Below are positions 12,501 to 20,352 of a stretch of DNA of 64,000 nucleotides, in pieces. The position numbers and the translations under genes were made by a program. The stretch's first letter is position 1. Each line of letters begins with the position of its first letter. The notes below the pieces were generated by a model. That model saw only the letters and a list, made by a program, of their open reading frames with translations, was not told the origin of the DNA and made no database searches. The DNA lies in contig JACEFZ010022434.1 of assembly GCA_014155875.1 (NCBI GenBank), positions 1 to 64,000 on the forward strand, written 5' to 3'. This DNA is from Cepaea nemoralis. Lineage: Eukaryota; Mollusca; Gastropoda; Stylommatophora; Helicidae.

Positions 12501-12723
12501 AAGAATGGAAGATAATAGGGAAACAAAACTCGCTTACACTCAGGAAATAAATGACCGTAGACCCCGAGGTAGACCAAGAAGACGGTGGAGAGATAATACA
12601 TGTACAGACCCACAAGCACTTGGAATCAACGACTGGCAAGAGAAGGTCCACCAGAGAGACGAATGGAGACGGATTGTATTTGCAGCAAAGAACCTCAATG
12701 GCTCGGAAAGCTGAAGAAGAAGA
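9537..12723 (+). mobile_element. RTE-1 LINE copy 1c, structurally full length (about 3.2 kb)
   Basis: This is the reference copy of the family in the window. It starts with CTCCCCCGATGG and a GC-rich 5' region (9537 to about 9800) containing a GTGGTGGGGGAGCTTGAG block. It then encodes endonuclease and RT and ends in a short GAA tail. Flanking 15-bp duplications show both ends are intact, and the length matches the roughly 3.2 kb usual for RTE elements. Frameshifts prevent a single open frame. The same 5' sequence reappears at 57881 in the non-autonomous F element, which implies that F uses the RTE-1 machinery. Confidence 0.92.
9826..12714 (+). pseudogene. RTE-1 endonuclease-reverse transcriptase
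   Basis: The endonuclease begins at MRFGTGNVRTLYRAGA (9826; the usual TWN is GTG-N here) and changes frame near 9900. Landmarks are AIQEIRWPGEGT (9920), LGDFNAKIG (10243) and SDHFLVGAKF (10531). RT follows after a frameshift near 11020: NNKATGTDGIAAEF (11261), CGNYRGISLLS (11440), GFRQNRSTID (11550), FVDFKKAYDSVH (11648), GLKQGDALSPLLF (11823) and catalytic GYADDIDIIG (11934). Further frameshifts lie near 11990 and 12460. The C-terminal part ends in LQWLGHIERMEDNR and RPRGRPRRRWRD. About five frame breaks make this copy non-functional, but each domain is well preserved, so the family was recently active. Confidence 0.88.
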
Positions 12724-12738
12724 AGAACTGTTTAATTT
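12724..12738 (+). repeat. 15-bp target-site duplication, right copy
   Basis: AGAACTGTTTAATTT, identical to 9522-9536. Confidence 0.92.
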
Positions 12739-12892
12739 GAAAATATATAATAGGTAGTTAGTTTCACATTCGTCGCCAAGGTTCGTCGGTTTCTGTTTGT
12801 GATATAGTGACCAGAATTAGCTATTAACTAAATCGTAAACATTTCAAAAAGTGATGTGCGTGTCTGGTGACAGGAATGACATTTTTATGTGG

Positions 12893-13026
12893 CTGGCGGA
12901 GTGACTAGATTGCCGGATTCTCCTTCGGGAGACCTGAGTTCGATTCCTCGGTATGGTGTGGAGTTTTTTTTTCTGTCGGGGGCAAAAAGAAATTATAACC
13001 TGCACAGCTCGCGGCGACTGCACTAG
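12893..13026 (+). mobile_element. tRNA-like SINE, family S1
   Basis: About 135 bases with a tRNA-like head: GAGTTCGATTCC (about 12937) fits an RNA polymerase III B box. A conserved body follows, with a run of T, CTGTCGGGGGCAAAAAGAAA and CTGCACAGCTCGCGGCGACTGCA. Reverse-complement copies lie at 24531-24640 and 44699-44842. No clear target duplication was found. Confidence 0.72.
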
Positions 13027-13495
13027 CCATCCATCCATCATGTGCCATGTCGAACAGCGTGGAGGTCTTGTTTTGCTATCTCACTCGATCACCAGAGTCG
13101 GAGATCAGCTCAGTGTTCCTGTCTCGGCCTTGCTACGTGGCCAAGCCATCCGGGTGTTTACTTCTTGGTCTTCCCCTTGGTCTCTTCCCTTCGGTCTTGC
13201 CAGTTGTCACCAAGTTCTCCAAGTCATTTCTTCTCATAACATGCCCACAAAATTGTGACTGTCTACGTCCAATGCCTCTAATCAGTTTACGATCTTCATT
13301 TGTTTCTTGAAGGACTTGCTCATTAGTTTTTCTGTCTGATCATGATATTCTTTGCATTTTCCTCAGAAACCACATTTCCATAGCCATCAGATTTTTTTCA
13401 GCGTGTCTGCTCATTGTCCACGATTCACAACCATACAAAAGTGCAGGTTCTATGTATCACTTCAACACTCTTGTTCTCGTTTCAATTGATATCTT
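13027..13495 (-). mobile_element. BovB-like RTE 3' fragment (family K)
   Basis: The minus strand encodes the C-terminal end of an RTE/BovB-type protein: ALLYGCESWTMS, MEMWFLRKMQRIS, CGHVMRRNDLENLVTTGK and GKRPRGRPRSK, then a (GATG)n-type tail at about 13027-13040. Related fragments lie at 25915-26225 and about 42106-42330. It has in-frame stops and is 5'-truncated at about 13495. Confidence 0.78.
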
Positions 13496-13497
13496 TT

Positions 13498-13690
13498 TAT
13501 TGTTAATTAAATGGTGTAACGTTATTTTATGAATGTGTTATTCTAGTGGTTTTGATGGCGACGATAGTAAGGAGATAGGTCTATAATTACCCAAAAACGC
13601 TATTGTCGATTGACCCATTTTTAAGTAGAGGATACACTTTAGCAATTTTAAATGCAGATGGAAAATAGTTTTTGGCCAGGCACTGGTTAT
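13498..13690 (-). mobile_element. Short CR1/Jockey-type RT fragment
   Basis: The minus strand reads FPSAFKIAKVYPLLKNGSID and then, after a frameshift, a decayed NYRPISLLS-like block. That is the conserved finger region of CR1- and Jockey-group reverse transcriptases. Only about 190 bases remain. Confidence 0.6.
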
Positions 13691-14164
13691 ATATAAAATG
13701 ACATAAAGTAGTGCAGCTTTACATAACAGAATTAATACACATAAAGGACGTTGCGACGATTAGCCTTCATCAGCAAACAAACACATTCACAAACACAACA
13801 TACAGTCAAGGAGATCTCCTGTGACTACATCAGAAGGTGACGACAGGACGAGAAGAATAAAAGGATGAAAGAATGAAAGTAATGAAGAGAAAATGAGAAC
13901 TGAAAAATTGAATAAAAATGTCTACACTCACCTCACAGTACCGATCTGTAAGCAACTGAGAAAATCTCCGATGTATTCTGTTTATACCCGGTAATAGGTG
14001 TTACGGTTCAGTGAGCACATTGAAAGCAGGAGGGCAGGAGGGTAACTGGTCTGGTAGGGTATCTGAGCAATCTCAGTGGATGTACTAACGAAGCATGGGG
14101 GGGGGGGGGGCGCGCAAGCATGATGGTGGTACTAACCAAAACCCTATTATGTACTCATATTGTT
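13691..14164. other. Spacer with poly-G tract; no gene seen
   Basis: No recognised coding or RNA feature. It holds a 14-base G run at 14097-14110 immediately before an RTE fragment. Confidence 0.5.
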
Positions 14165-14995
14165 TTTACGAGGCGAGTCCTAAAGTCTGCCATTAGAGAA
14201 CTCCTGTTTGCGGACGACCAAGCACTAATAGCAAAATCAGAAGCTGAATTACAAGACCACATGAATAGTCTAAACGAAATGTGTAGGGAACATAACATGA
14301 AAATTAGCACAAGCAAAACAGAGGTAATGACTATAACTAAAGAAGAACAAACAACAACAATTCACCTAAACGAACATCCATTGAAACAAGTAAAGAGTTT
14401 TAAATACCTAGGAAGTATAATATCATCAAATGGCAGATCAGAAGACGAGATCGAAAATAGGTGCAATAAGGCAAACCAACTCATTGGACAAATGGCACCA
14501 ATACTAAAGAACAAACATGCATCAGTAACTACTAAGAAAGCACTTTACAACACAATCTTCCTACCAACTCTATGCTACCAATGCCAAACCTGGACAATGA
14601 CAGAAAAAGAGAAAAGAAAAATCACAACAGAAATGAGATTCCTGAGAAGAATACTCAACGTATCAAGAAGAGATAAGATCAGAAATGAAGAAATCAGGAC
14701 TAAAGTGGGGGTTAAAGCAGCACTAGATTTTATTAGAAAGCAGCAAGTCAAATGGTTTGGCCATGCAAGTAGGTTACCATTCAACAGCATACCACAACAA
14801 GCAATGATGTACAGACCAGATGGAAACAAAGGAAGAGGCCGACCACGTAAACGTTGGACGGAGGGAATAGCAGAGTCCATGGGAATATCGATAATGAAGC
14901 CCATAATCGGGCACTCTCACGATGTTTATACTTTACCTCGACACCGCAAGGTACAAGAGGAACACGATGAGATGAGATGAGTTGTGTTTATATGT
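14165..14995 (+). mobile_element. RTE-like LINE 3' half (family H), long open frame
   Basis: A single open frame (14120-14980) covers the second half of an RTE-type RT. It starts just before the catalytic motif ELLFADDQALIAKSEAEL (about 14200). It continues through FKYLGSIISSNGRSEDEI (about 14400), TLCYQCQTWTMTEKEKR (about 14565) and VKWFGHASRLPF, and ends in the GRGRPRKRWTEGI tail (about 14833). The tail becomes a GATGA-type simple repeat at about 14965-14980. The copy is 5'-truncated but has kept its frame for 286 codons, which suggests a fairly recent insertion. The protein has no start and would lack endonuclease and RT fingers. Confidence 0.85.
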
Positions 14996-15004
14996 TGTGT
15001 TTTG

Positions 15005-15245
15005 TGTCGGCTCCGTGGCTAAAGGCTTGCGAACGCGGTTCGTGAGCCGGGTACCAGGCGTTCGAAGCTCAGCTACGACCGATTTGTGCAGCAGACCGTG
15101 TCGCGTTGTGTTATAACGTGCTGGTATGGGAGCCGGTCGTTCAGAAAGTAATGGCAAACTACTGAACGTAACACTTGCCTAGTACATCAACAGCAGCTGA
15201 AAAATGTTGGTGTTGAATGCAACGTCCCGTAAGGGATACGCAACA
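15005..15245 (+). mobile_element. SINE, family S2 (tRNA-like head, subfamily a)
   Basis: The head reads GGCTCCGTGGCTAAAGGC and a GGCGTTCGAAGCTC B-box-like block (about 15057). The body has GGAGCCGGTCGTTCAGAAAG and GGCAAACTACTGAACGTAA (about 15130-15170) and a GATACGCAAC end before an AT-rich tail. A second copy with the same head is at 39243-39470. Copies with a different head are at 16740-16971 and 29021-29261. Confidence 0.78.
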
Positions 15246-16046
15246 AACTTTATTTTATTTATTTGCGTATTTGTTTGCTGATGAACGCTAGTCGCAGCAA
15301 CATCCTTTGGTTTACTTGATTGTGTTATATAAAGCTGCATTACTTGTTGTTATTTTATATTGTTGACATCGAGGCGGCACTGCCTTGATTGTCGTGCTTG
15401 GTCAGGTTCCACTCCCAGTTCTAGTAGGAGAGCAGATATGACAAGTAAAGATGGCCGATGCTACGAGAAGTTGACATATAAGAATTGCGTCATTGTCTTC
15501 ACTTTCTGTCGTCGTTCTCTACGCGATGTTGTGTCGCTTGACGTGGTGTCACTAGACCTGTTTTCACTAGACGTAGTGTAGCTAGCCATTGTGGTATATG
15601 TGGTCAACTCGTGGGCCAGAAACGCGGCAGTTGCCGTTGCTGAGTCCATGTTTCCGATTGATTGCTCCATAAACTTGCCAACAACTCAACCGTAGTTAAT
15701 ATTAATGTAAACGCACGAGCAGTTGTTGTACATATCCGATTTTTACGATAAGTTGTTTTTGTGTCTTAAAGGCGCTACTCTCTTTCGGAATACTTAGATT
15801 ACTCTTTTGGTCGGAATCTCAATCTTCTTCTGTAAAACAAAAACATCACTGAGGCTTTGAGGCTCAATGAATCTTTACTGCTTGTTTACTTCTTGTCTAT
15901 GATGCGGCCATATGTCATAAACTGGTTCTATGTAGCATGCGATAATACTTTTTCTAACTTCTAATGACTGGAATCTATTGCAGAAGATGTGCTTCTGTCT
16001 CTTATTATTCAGCCGGCCTGTTCTGCTGTCCTCGTGTCGGTTGCAA
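15246..16046. other. No gene recognised
   Basis: Moderately AT-rich DNA. A small in-frame repeat (CACTAGACGTGGTGT-like) lies at about 15535-15575. No domains, splice pattern or shared repeats seen. Confidence 0.45.
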
Positions 16047-16728
16047 TATAAGGAAGGCCCCGCTATACGTCGCTTCGGTTTACGTCGTTTCGCTATAACG
16101 TTGTTGTCACAATGGGACATAACTTCACTTTACGTCGCTTCGTTCCGCCATAAAGTATTCATCTGTGTTGCTATGCTACGTTGACGTCGCCATTTTACAT
16201 TTTGTGCAATGCGTTTTCCCAGGATTTTATCGTGTCATTATCCATAATTATAAGTTCAAAGCGCACAGTAAGTGCTGATAATGTGTCTGGTTGTAAGAGA
16301 ACCAGGAAAAGTGTTACTCTTGAGGTGAAGTTAGATGTGTTACGTCGTTTTAAGGCTGGCGATCGGGCTATTGATATCGGTAAATTCCATGTTTACCTCC
16401 AACCACGGTAAGAACAATTCGTGCATGTGCTGTAAAAATCAAAGTGGGTGCTAAAAACGTAACCCCTTAGAGTTCTTCCAAGATCACTCGTACCAGAAGT
16501 ACTCTTATGGAGAATATAGAAGCATTATTGGCGGTCTGGATTGAACACCAGAACCAGAGAAATATGCCTGTGAGCAAGATGGTTATCCAAGAGAAAGCAA
16601 AGTTTCTCTATGAAAATCTAACTAAGAAAGCGGGTGAGAGCAGTATTAGTAGTGCTGATGATAGTTTAGGACGAGTCGTGGTTTTAATGCCTCTACGTTC
16701 GAATAACTCTACCACTCCCCCTCCAACC

Positions 16729-16739
16729 CACCTCTATTT
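16729..16739 (+). repeat. 11-bp target-site duplication, left copy
   Basis: CACCTCTATTT, repeated exactly at 16972-16982 on the other side of the SINE. Confidence 0.92.
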
Positions 16740-16971
16740 TTTTTCCGCATATCCTTTACATGACATCGCTGTCAACATCAGCATCTTTCAGCTGATTGTT
16801 GATTTCTTGGCAAGATTATGCTCAGTAGTTTGCCATTGCTTTCTGAGCGACCGGCTCACGTACCCCGCAAGTCACCGCCGCAGCCAGAACCCCTACAGAT
16901 TCTCGCCATACGTCACGCCACTCACGAGAGTACACGGGATCACGGAGTAAGACGTTACACCCCTAGGCCAG
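16740..16971 (-). mobile_element. SINE, family S2 (subfamily b head), in Tigger remnant
   Basis: Minus-strand copy with its A-tail (a T run on the plus strand) at 16737-16744. The body has the family blocks GCTCAGAAAGCAATGGCAAA and CAGCTGAAAGATGCTGATG. The head (CTGGCCTAG, GATCCCGTGTACTCTCGTGA) matches the copy at 29021 and differs from the tRNA-like head at 15005. Perfect 11-bp duplications mark both ends. Confidence 0.9.
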
Positions 16972-17130
16972 CACCTCTATTTAGCCAATAAATATAAACA
17001 AACATCAAAATAAACATTACATAATATACTGTATTTCATTTAATTCTATGGGAAATAGTGTTTCGCTATACGTCGTTTCACTTAAAGTCGCATTTTCTGA
17101 CCGAAGCTGGTCAGATTACCCTCCATTGTT

Positions 17131-17844
17131 ATCTATGGTAACTAGAGATTTTATCACCCGTGTGTTCCCGGGAACACTAAAGGATGCAAAGAATAGTAAC
17201 TAATGTACTATACAAAGAAAGCTTGGCCTGGGACAATCCGTAGAAAATGTAGCCTCAATATCTAGACAACCATGAATAGATCTGAAGAAAAGGATAGAAC
17301 AGTAATTCAGCAAACCAAGAGGACAGGAGGCTGTTCTTTTAGAAGAAGTATGACGCCTGTGGAGAAAGCCATAAGGAGTCTGGGTCTCAGTTATACTGCC
17401 TTTCGTCTAGGACAATCTTCAGAACTGGCTCCAGGAAAGTTAGAACTGCGTGTGAATTTGGAAAGGCAGCACAAGTGGTAGGGGAATGGACAAACTGTAA
17501 GACTGGCATTTTGTGATTACGCAAAACTAAACTTAAAGGAGCAAGCAAAAAAAGAAAAAAAAAACAGGTCTAAACACAGGTGAAACAGTGCTGTCCTCGG
17601 GCCATGTAGAAGAACATGCTCCTCTTCTCGAGTGAAGGAATGGATCTAAAGCTATGTAAAGATGCAGATAAAGCACTAATAGAATGGAAAGCATTAAATT
17701 CTAGTAGCAAATGTTAGAACAAAGAGGAAAGCAAACGATGTGATTTTCAGGAAAAGTCCAATAAAATTGGATCGGTAATGCAGGGATTGGCCGACAGACT
17801 GCACTGAATGTGAGGTGTAACAATTGATCCCCGAATTTCGCGAC
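17131..17844. other. No gene recognised
   Basis: A 69-codon open frame at 17272-17481 has no family resemblance I can name. The stretch may be upstream remains of the RNase H-bearing LINE that follows. Confidence 0.35.
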
Positions 17845-18230
17845 CGGGCGATGTAATCATCTACACGGATGGCTCTGTACTACGTGGCTCTTTCGTGGCG
17901 AAGATTGGTGAACGGTGTTTGGTGCAGAAGAGCCTGGTATATGATACCGCAACATCTTGTCTGAGAATGGAGGTGGGGGATGTTACAGCGGCGTTCCGCT
18001 GGTTGGAGGACAACCAGCACATGCATGTCATGATTATAACAGACTCACAAAGTATGATGATAAAGGTGAAGACAGGCATGCTTCGGGCCGAGAGTAGGCT
18101 TCCATTCAACATTCAACAATAGAGAACATCTATTGGATCCCCCTTCCCCCATTGCATGTTATTATGGTGGGAAACGAGCAAGAGGACAGATTATCTGGGT
18201 CTGCAAATTCTGGTGGAGGACTAGTGCATG
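17845..18230 (+). mobile_element. RNase H domain remnant of a non-LTR element
   Basis: Reads VIIYTDGSVLRGSFVAKIG (about 17854), then SCLRMEVGDVTAAFRWL and MIITDSQSMMIKVKTGML. After a stop comes a decayed IYWIP / GNEQEDRLSGSA block (about 18130-18200). These match the acidic motifs of retrotransposon RNase H, but the sequence is distinct from the I-like copies at 8 and 22 kb. It is degenerate and has no RT. Confidence 0.7.
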
Positions 18231-18289
18231 ATAAGGCATATGTGGCCAGGGCCCTTTCGAATCGTGTGTTTAGTGCAGATGGGGAGGGG

Positions 18290-18475
18290 GGGGGGACGGA
18301 CTTTGGGAACGTAAATGGAGAATTATTCTACATATAACAGAAGGTATGAAGAGATTGTGGGGAAACGCGGACTTTGCGAACGTAAATGGAGAATTATTCT
18401 ACATATACCACGAGATATGAAGAGATCGTGGGGAAACTCGGACTATGGGAATGTAAATTGAAACTTATTCGATAA
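18290..18475. repeat. 71-bp tandem repeat, about 2.5 copies
   Basis: A CGGACTTTGGGAACGTAAAT-like block recurs at 18297, 18368 and 18439. A 9-base G run precedes it. Confidence 0.85.
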
Positions 18476-18749
18476 CGTTGGCTCAAAAATCAATATATCA
18501 TTGGAGGAAGTGTTTCCCACATCAAATAATACATACATCACTGTGGCTACCGTCAGAACACAATACAGAAAATCAAATTAAGCACATCTGTATACACAAG
18601 GAATGTGGATCATCTCTACACGATGTAGAGGTCAGCGTGGCCGCGGGGCCGATTTCTCTTGCGCTTAAACTTCCGGTGTGCTGATGGTGGGGTGCGGGAT
18701 TCTTTCCCTAAACCGGTCATTTGGACTTAAAAGTTGATTTCTCGAAGCT

Positions 18750-19003
18750 AGGTTTCAGTGAACAAACATTTTACACCCAGTAGATGAGGTTCAGTAAATA
18801 AACTTTTTACATGCAATAGTTGAGGTTCAGTAAATAAACTTTTTACATGCAATAGTTGAGGTTCAGTAAATAAACTTTTTACATGCAATAGTTGAGGTTC
18901 AGTAAATAAACATTTTACATGCAATAGTTGAGGTTCAGTAAATAAACTTTTTACATGCAATAGTTGAGGTTCAATAAATAAACATTTTACATGCAATAGC
19001 ATT
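18750..19003. repeat. 36-bp minisatellite, about 7 copies
   Basis: The unit contains AGGTTCAGTAAATAAAC and TTACATGCAATAGTTG. The copies are contiguous with a few substitutions. Because 36 is a multiple of three, the minus strand stays open as a repeated LLHVKSLFTEPQ peptide. I regard that as an artefact of the period. Confidence 0.93.
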
Positions 19004-19009
19004 TATGCA

Positions 19010-19330
19010 AATTGAGGCTGGTCTTTTCATAATATCCTCAAAGTATTCAAACCATTTGTTCATTTGATGGTTAATGTTGGTGAGAATTTTCTCATTTCCA
19101 TTTTTCATCAGTCCACTTGTTTGATACTATTTTACTGCTAGTTTTCTTGCGATAATGCAAAGGTATCTGATGTATCCTTTCCCAGCCGATATATTTGTCT
19201 CTTATCCTAGCTCTTATTTTTTTATCTTTCATTACGTCTTAGATGCTTTCTAGCTTCCTTATTCGCTTCTATGGATTGTTTTATGAGATCTGACTTCAGT
19301 AACACTGGTTTTTGCTATTGTAACATTTAA
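19010..19330 (-). mobile_element. RTE-like LINE linker remnant (between EN and RT)
   Basis: Minus-strand pieces in shifting frames, such as KQSIEANKEARKHL, KDKKIRARIRDKYIG and NEQMV followed by EDIMKRP, resemble the basic linker before the RT of RTE/BovB proteins. Heavily decayed; family assignment tentative. Confidence 0.45.
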
Positions 19331-19489
19331 AAAAAAAAAATTTTCTTTTCTAAAACGGCCCTGGACCAAGGGTTACCGACGCAGTTTGTTCCCCCCTACC
19401 ACTTGAAACATAGTGGAGGGGGGTTTTGGGAGAGACCCCCTAACGGTTTTAATAATGATGAAGCCGGGTTTTTTAGAAAGATCAAAATA

Positions 19490-20352
19490 CTGAAAAAAAT
19501 TGTTTGGGGGTGCATTCAAGAGACACACCTCAACGCCAATCACAAATTCTCAGTCAGAGGATATCAGGCCACACGTTTCGACCGCGAAGGACACAAAGGA
19601 GGAGTTCTAATACTTACACGAAATACAATACCTTGCAGCGAAGTATCTGTGATCTCTGACAACCAACGGAAATTATAGGTGTTGATATAATGATAAAGGA
19701 CGTGAAAATAAGAATCTACAATCTGTATAGCCCAGCAGATAAGGACCTTACACTCTCAAACATGAAAATAACTGACACAAACTGCATTATTGTCGGAGAC
19801 TTTAATAGCCGTTCAGAAAGATGGGGATACCCAGATACTGACAAAAGAGGAGATGAATTGGAGGACTGGGAAATAGACTCAAATCTCCATCTACTAAACA
19901 AAGCGGATGACACACCGAGCTTCTACTCCAGAAGATGGCTTACCACTTCTACTCCAGACCTAGCTTTCTGCACAGGAGACATCCTCCACAAAATCGATCG
20001 CCATGTGCTGGACCAATTAGCAGGTAGTGACCACAGACCAATCAAGCTTGTAATGAATATGGAGTATGTTCCACAGGAGCAAAAGCCCTTGCCCCGATGG
20101 AATTACAAACGAGCAGATTGGGACAGATTTGCCATACTAACAGACAAATATTGTGAAAACACAAATACACGATATGGCAACATAAAGCAAATGGTGGAAA
20201 GTCTAAACAGAGCGATAATACAGGCAGCCACTGAGTCCATTCCTAGAGGAGAGAGGAAAAATTACAAACCATACTGGACTGAAGAACTACAAAGTTTGGA
20301 GGACGAAGTTGAAGATGCCAGGAAGACAGCAGAGAGAGAAACAGTCAATTGA
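19490..20352 (+). pseudogene. I-1 endonuclease domain (frameshifted)
   Basis: Reads GCIQETHLNANHKFSVRGYQ (about 19510), then a stop at about 19677. In another frame it continues with VKIRIYNLYSPADKD, IIVGDFNSRSERWG (about 19783), STPDLAFCTGD (about 19957) and LAGSDHRPIKLVM (about 20015). These are the GDFN and SDH motifs of apurinic-like endonucleases that nick the target DNA. One frameshift near 19680 and another in the 20309-20350 overlap separate it from the RT frame. Confidence 0.85.

Larger units (their letters stand above)
16047..17130 (+). mobile_element. pogo/Tigger-like DNA transposon remnant
   Basis: The left end reads AAGGCCCCGCTATACGTCGC and TTTACGTCGTTTCGC (about 16052-16092), the rhythm of Tigger-type terminal repeats. 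A related end (TTTCGCTATACGTCGTTTCA) lies at about 17058-17078, but the expected outer right terminus is not recognisable. Transposase pieces match the CENP-B-like DNA-binding half of Tigger proteins: TRKSVTLEVKLDVLRRFKAG (about 16301) and LAVWIEHQNQRNMPVS then KAKFLYENL (about 16526-16610). The catalytic DDE domain is absent. A SINE interrupts it at 16740-16971. Confidence 0.75.

Noticed and set aside
18750..19003. Possible CRISPR-like array or repeat protein
   Set aside because: The units are contiguous without unique spacers, the genome is eukaryotic, and the open frame follows from the 36-bp period.
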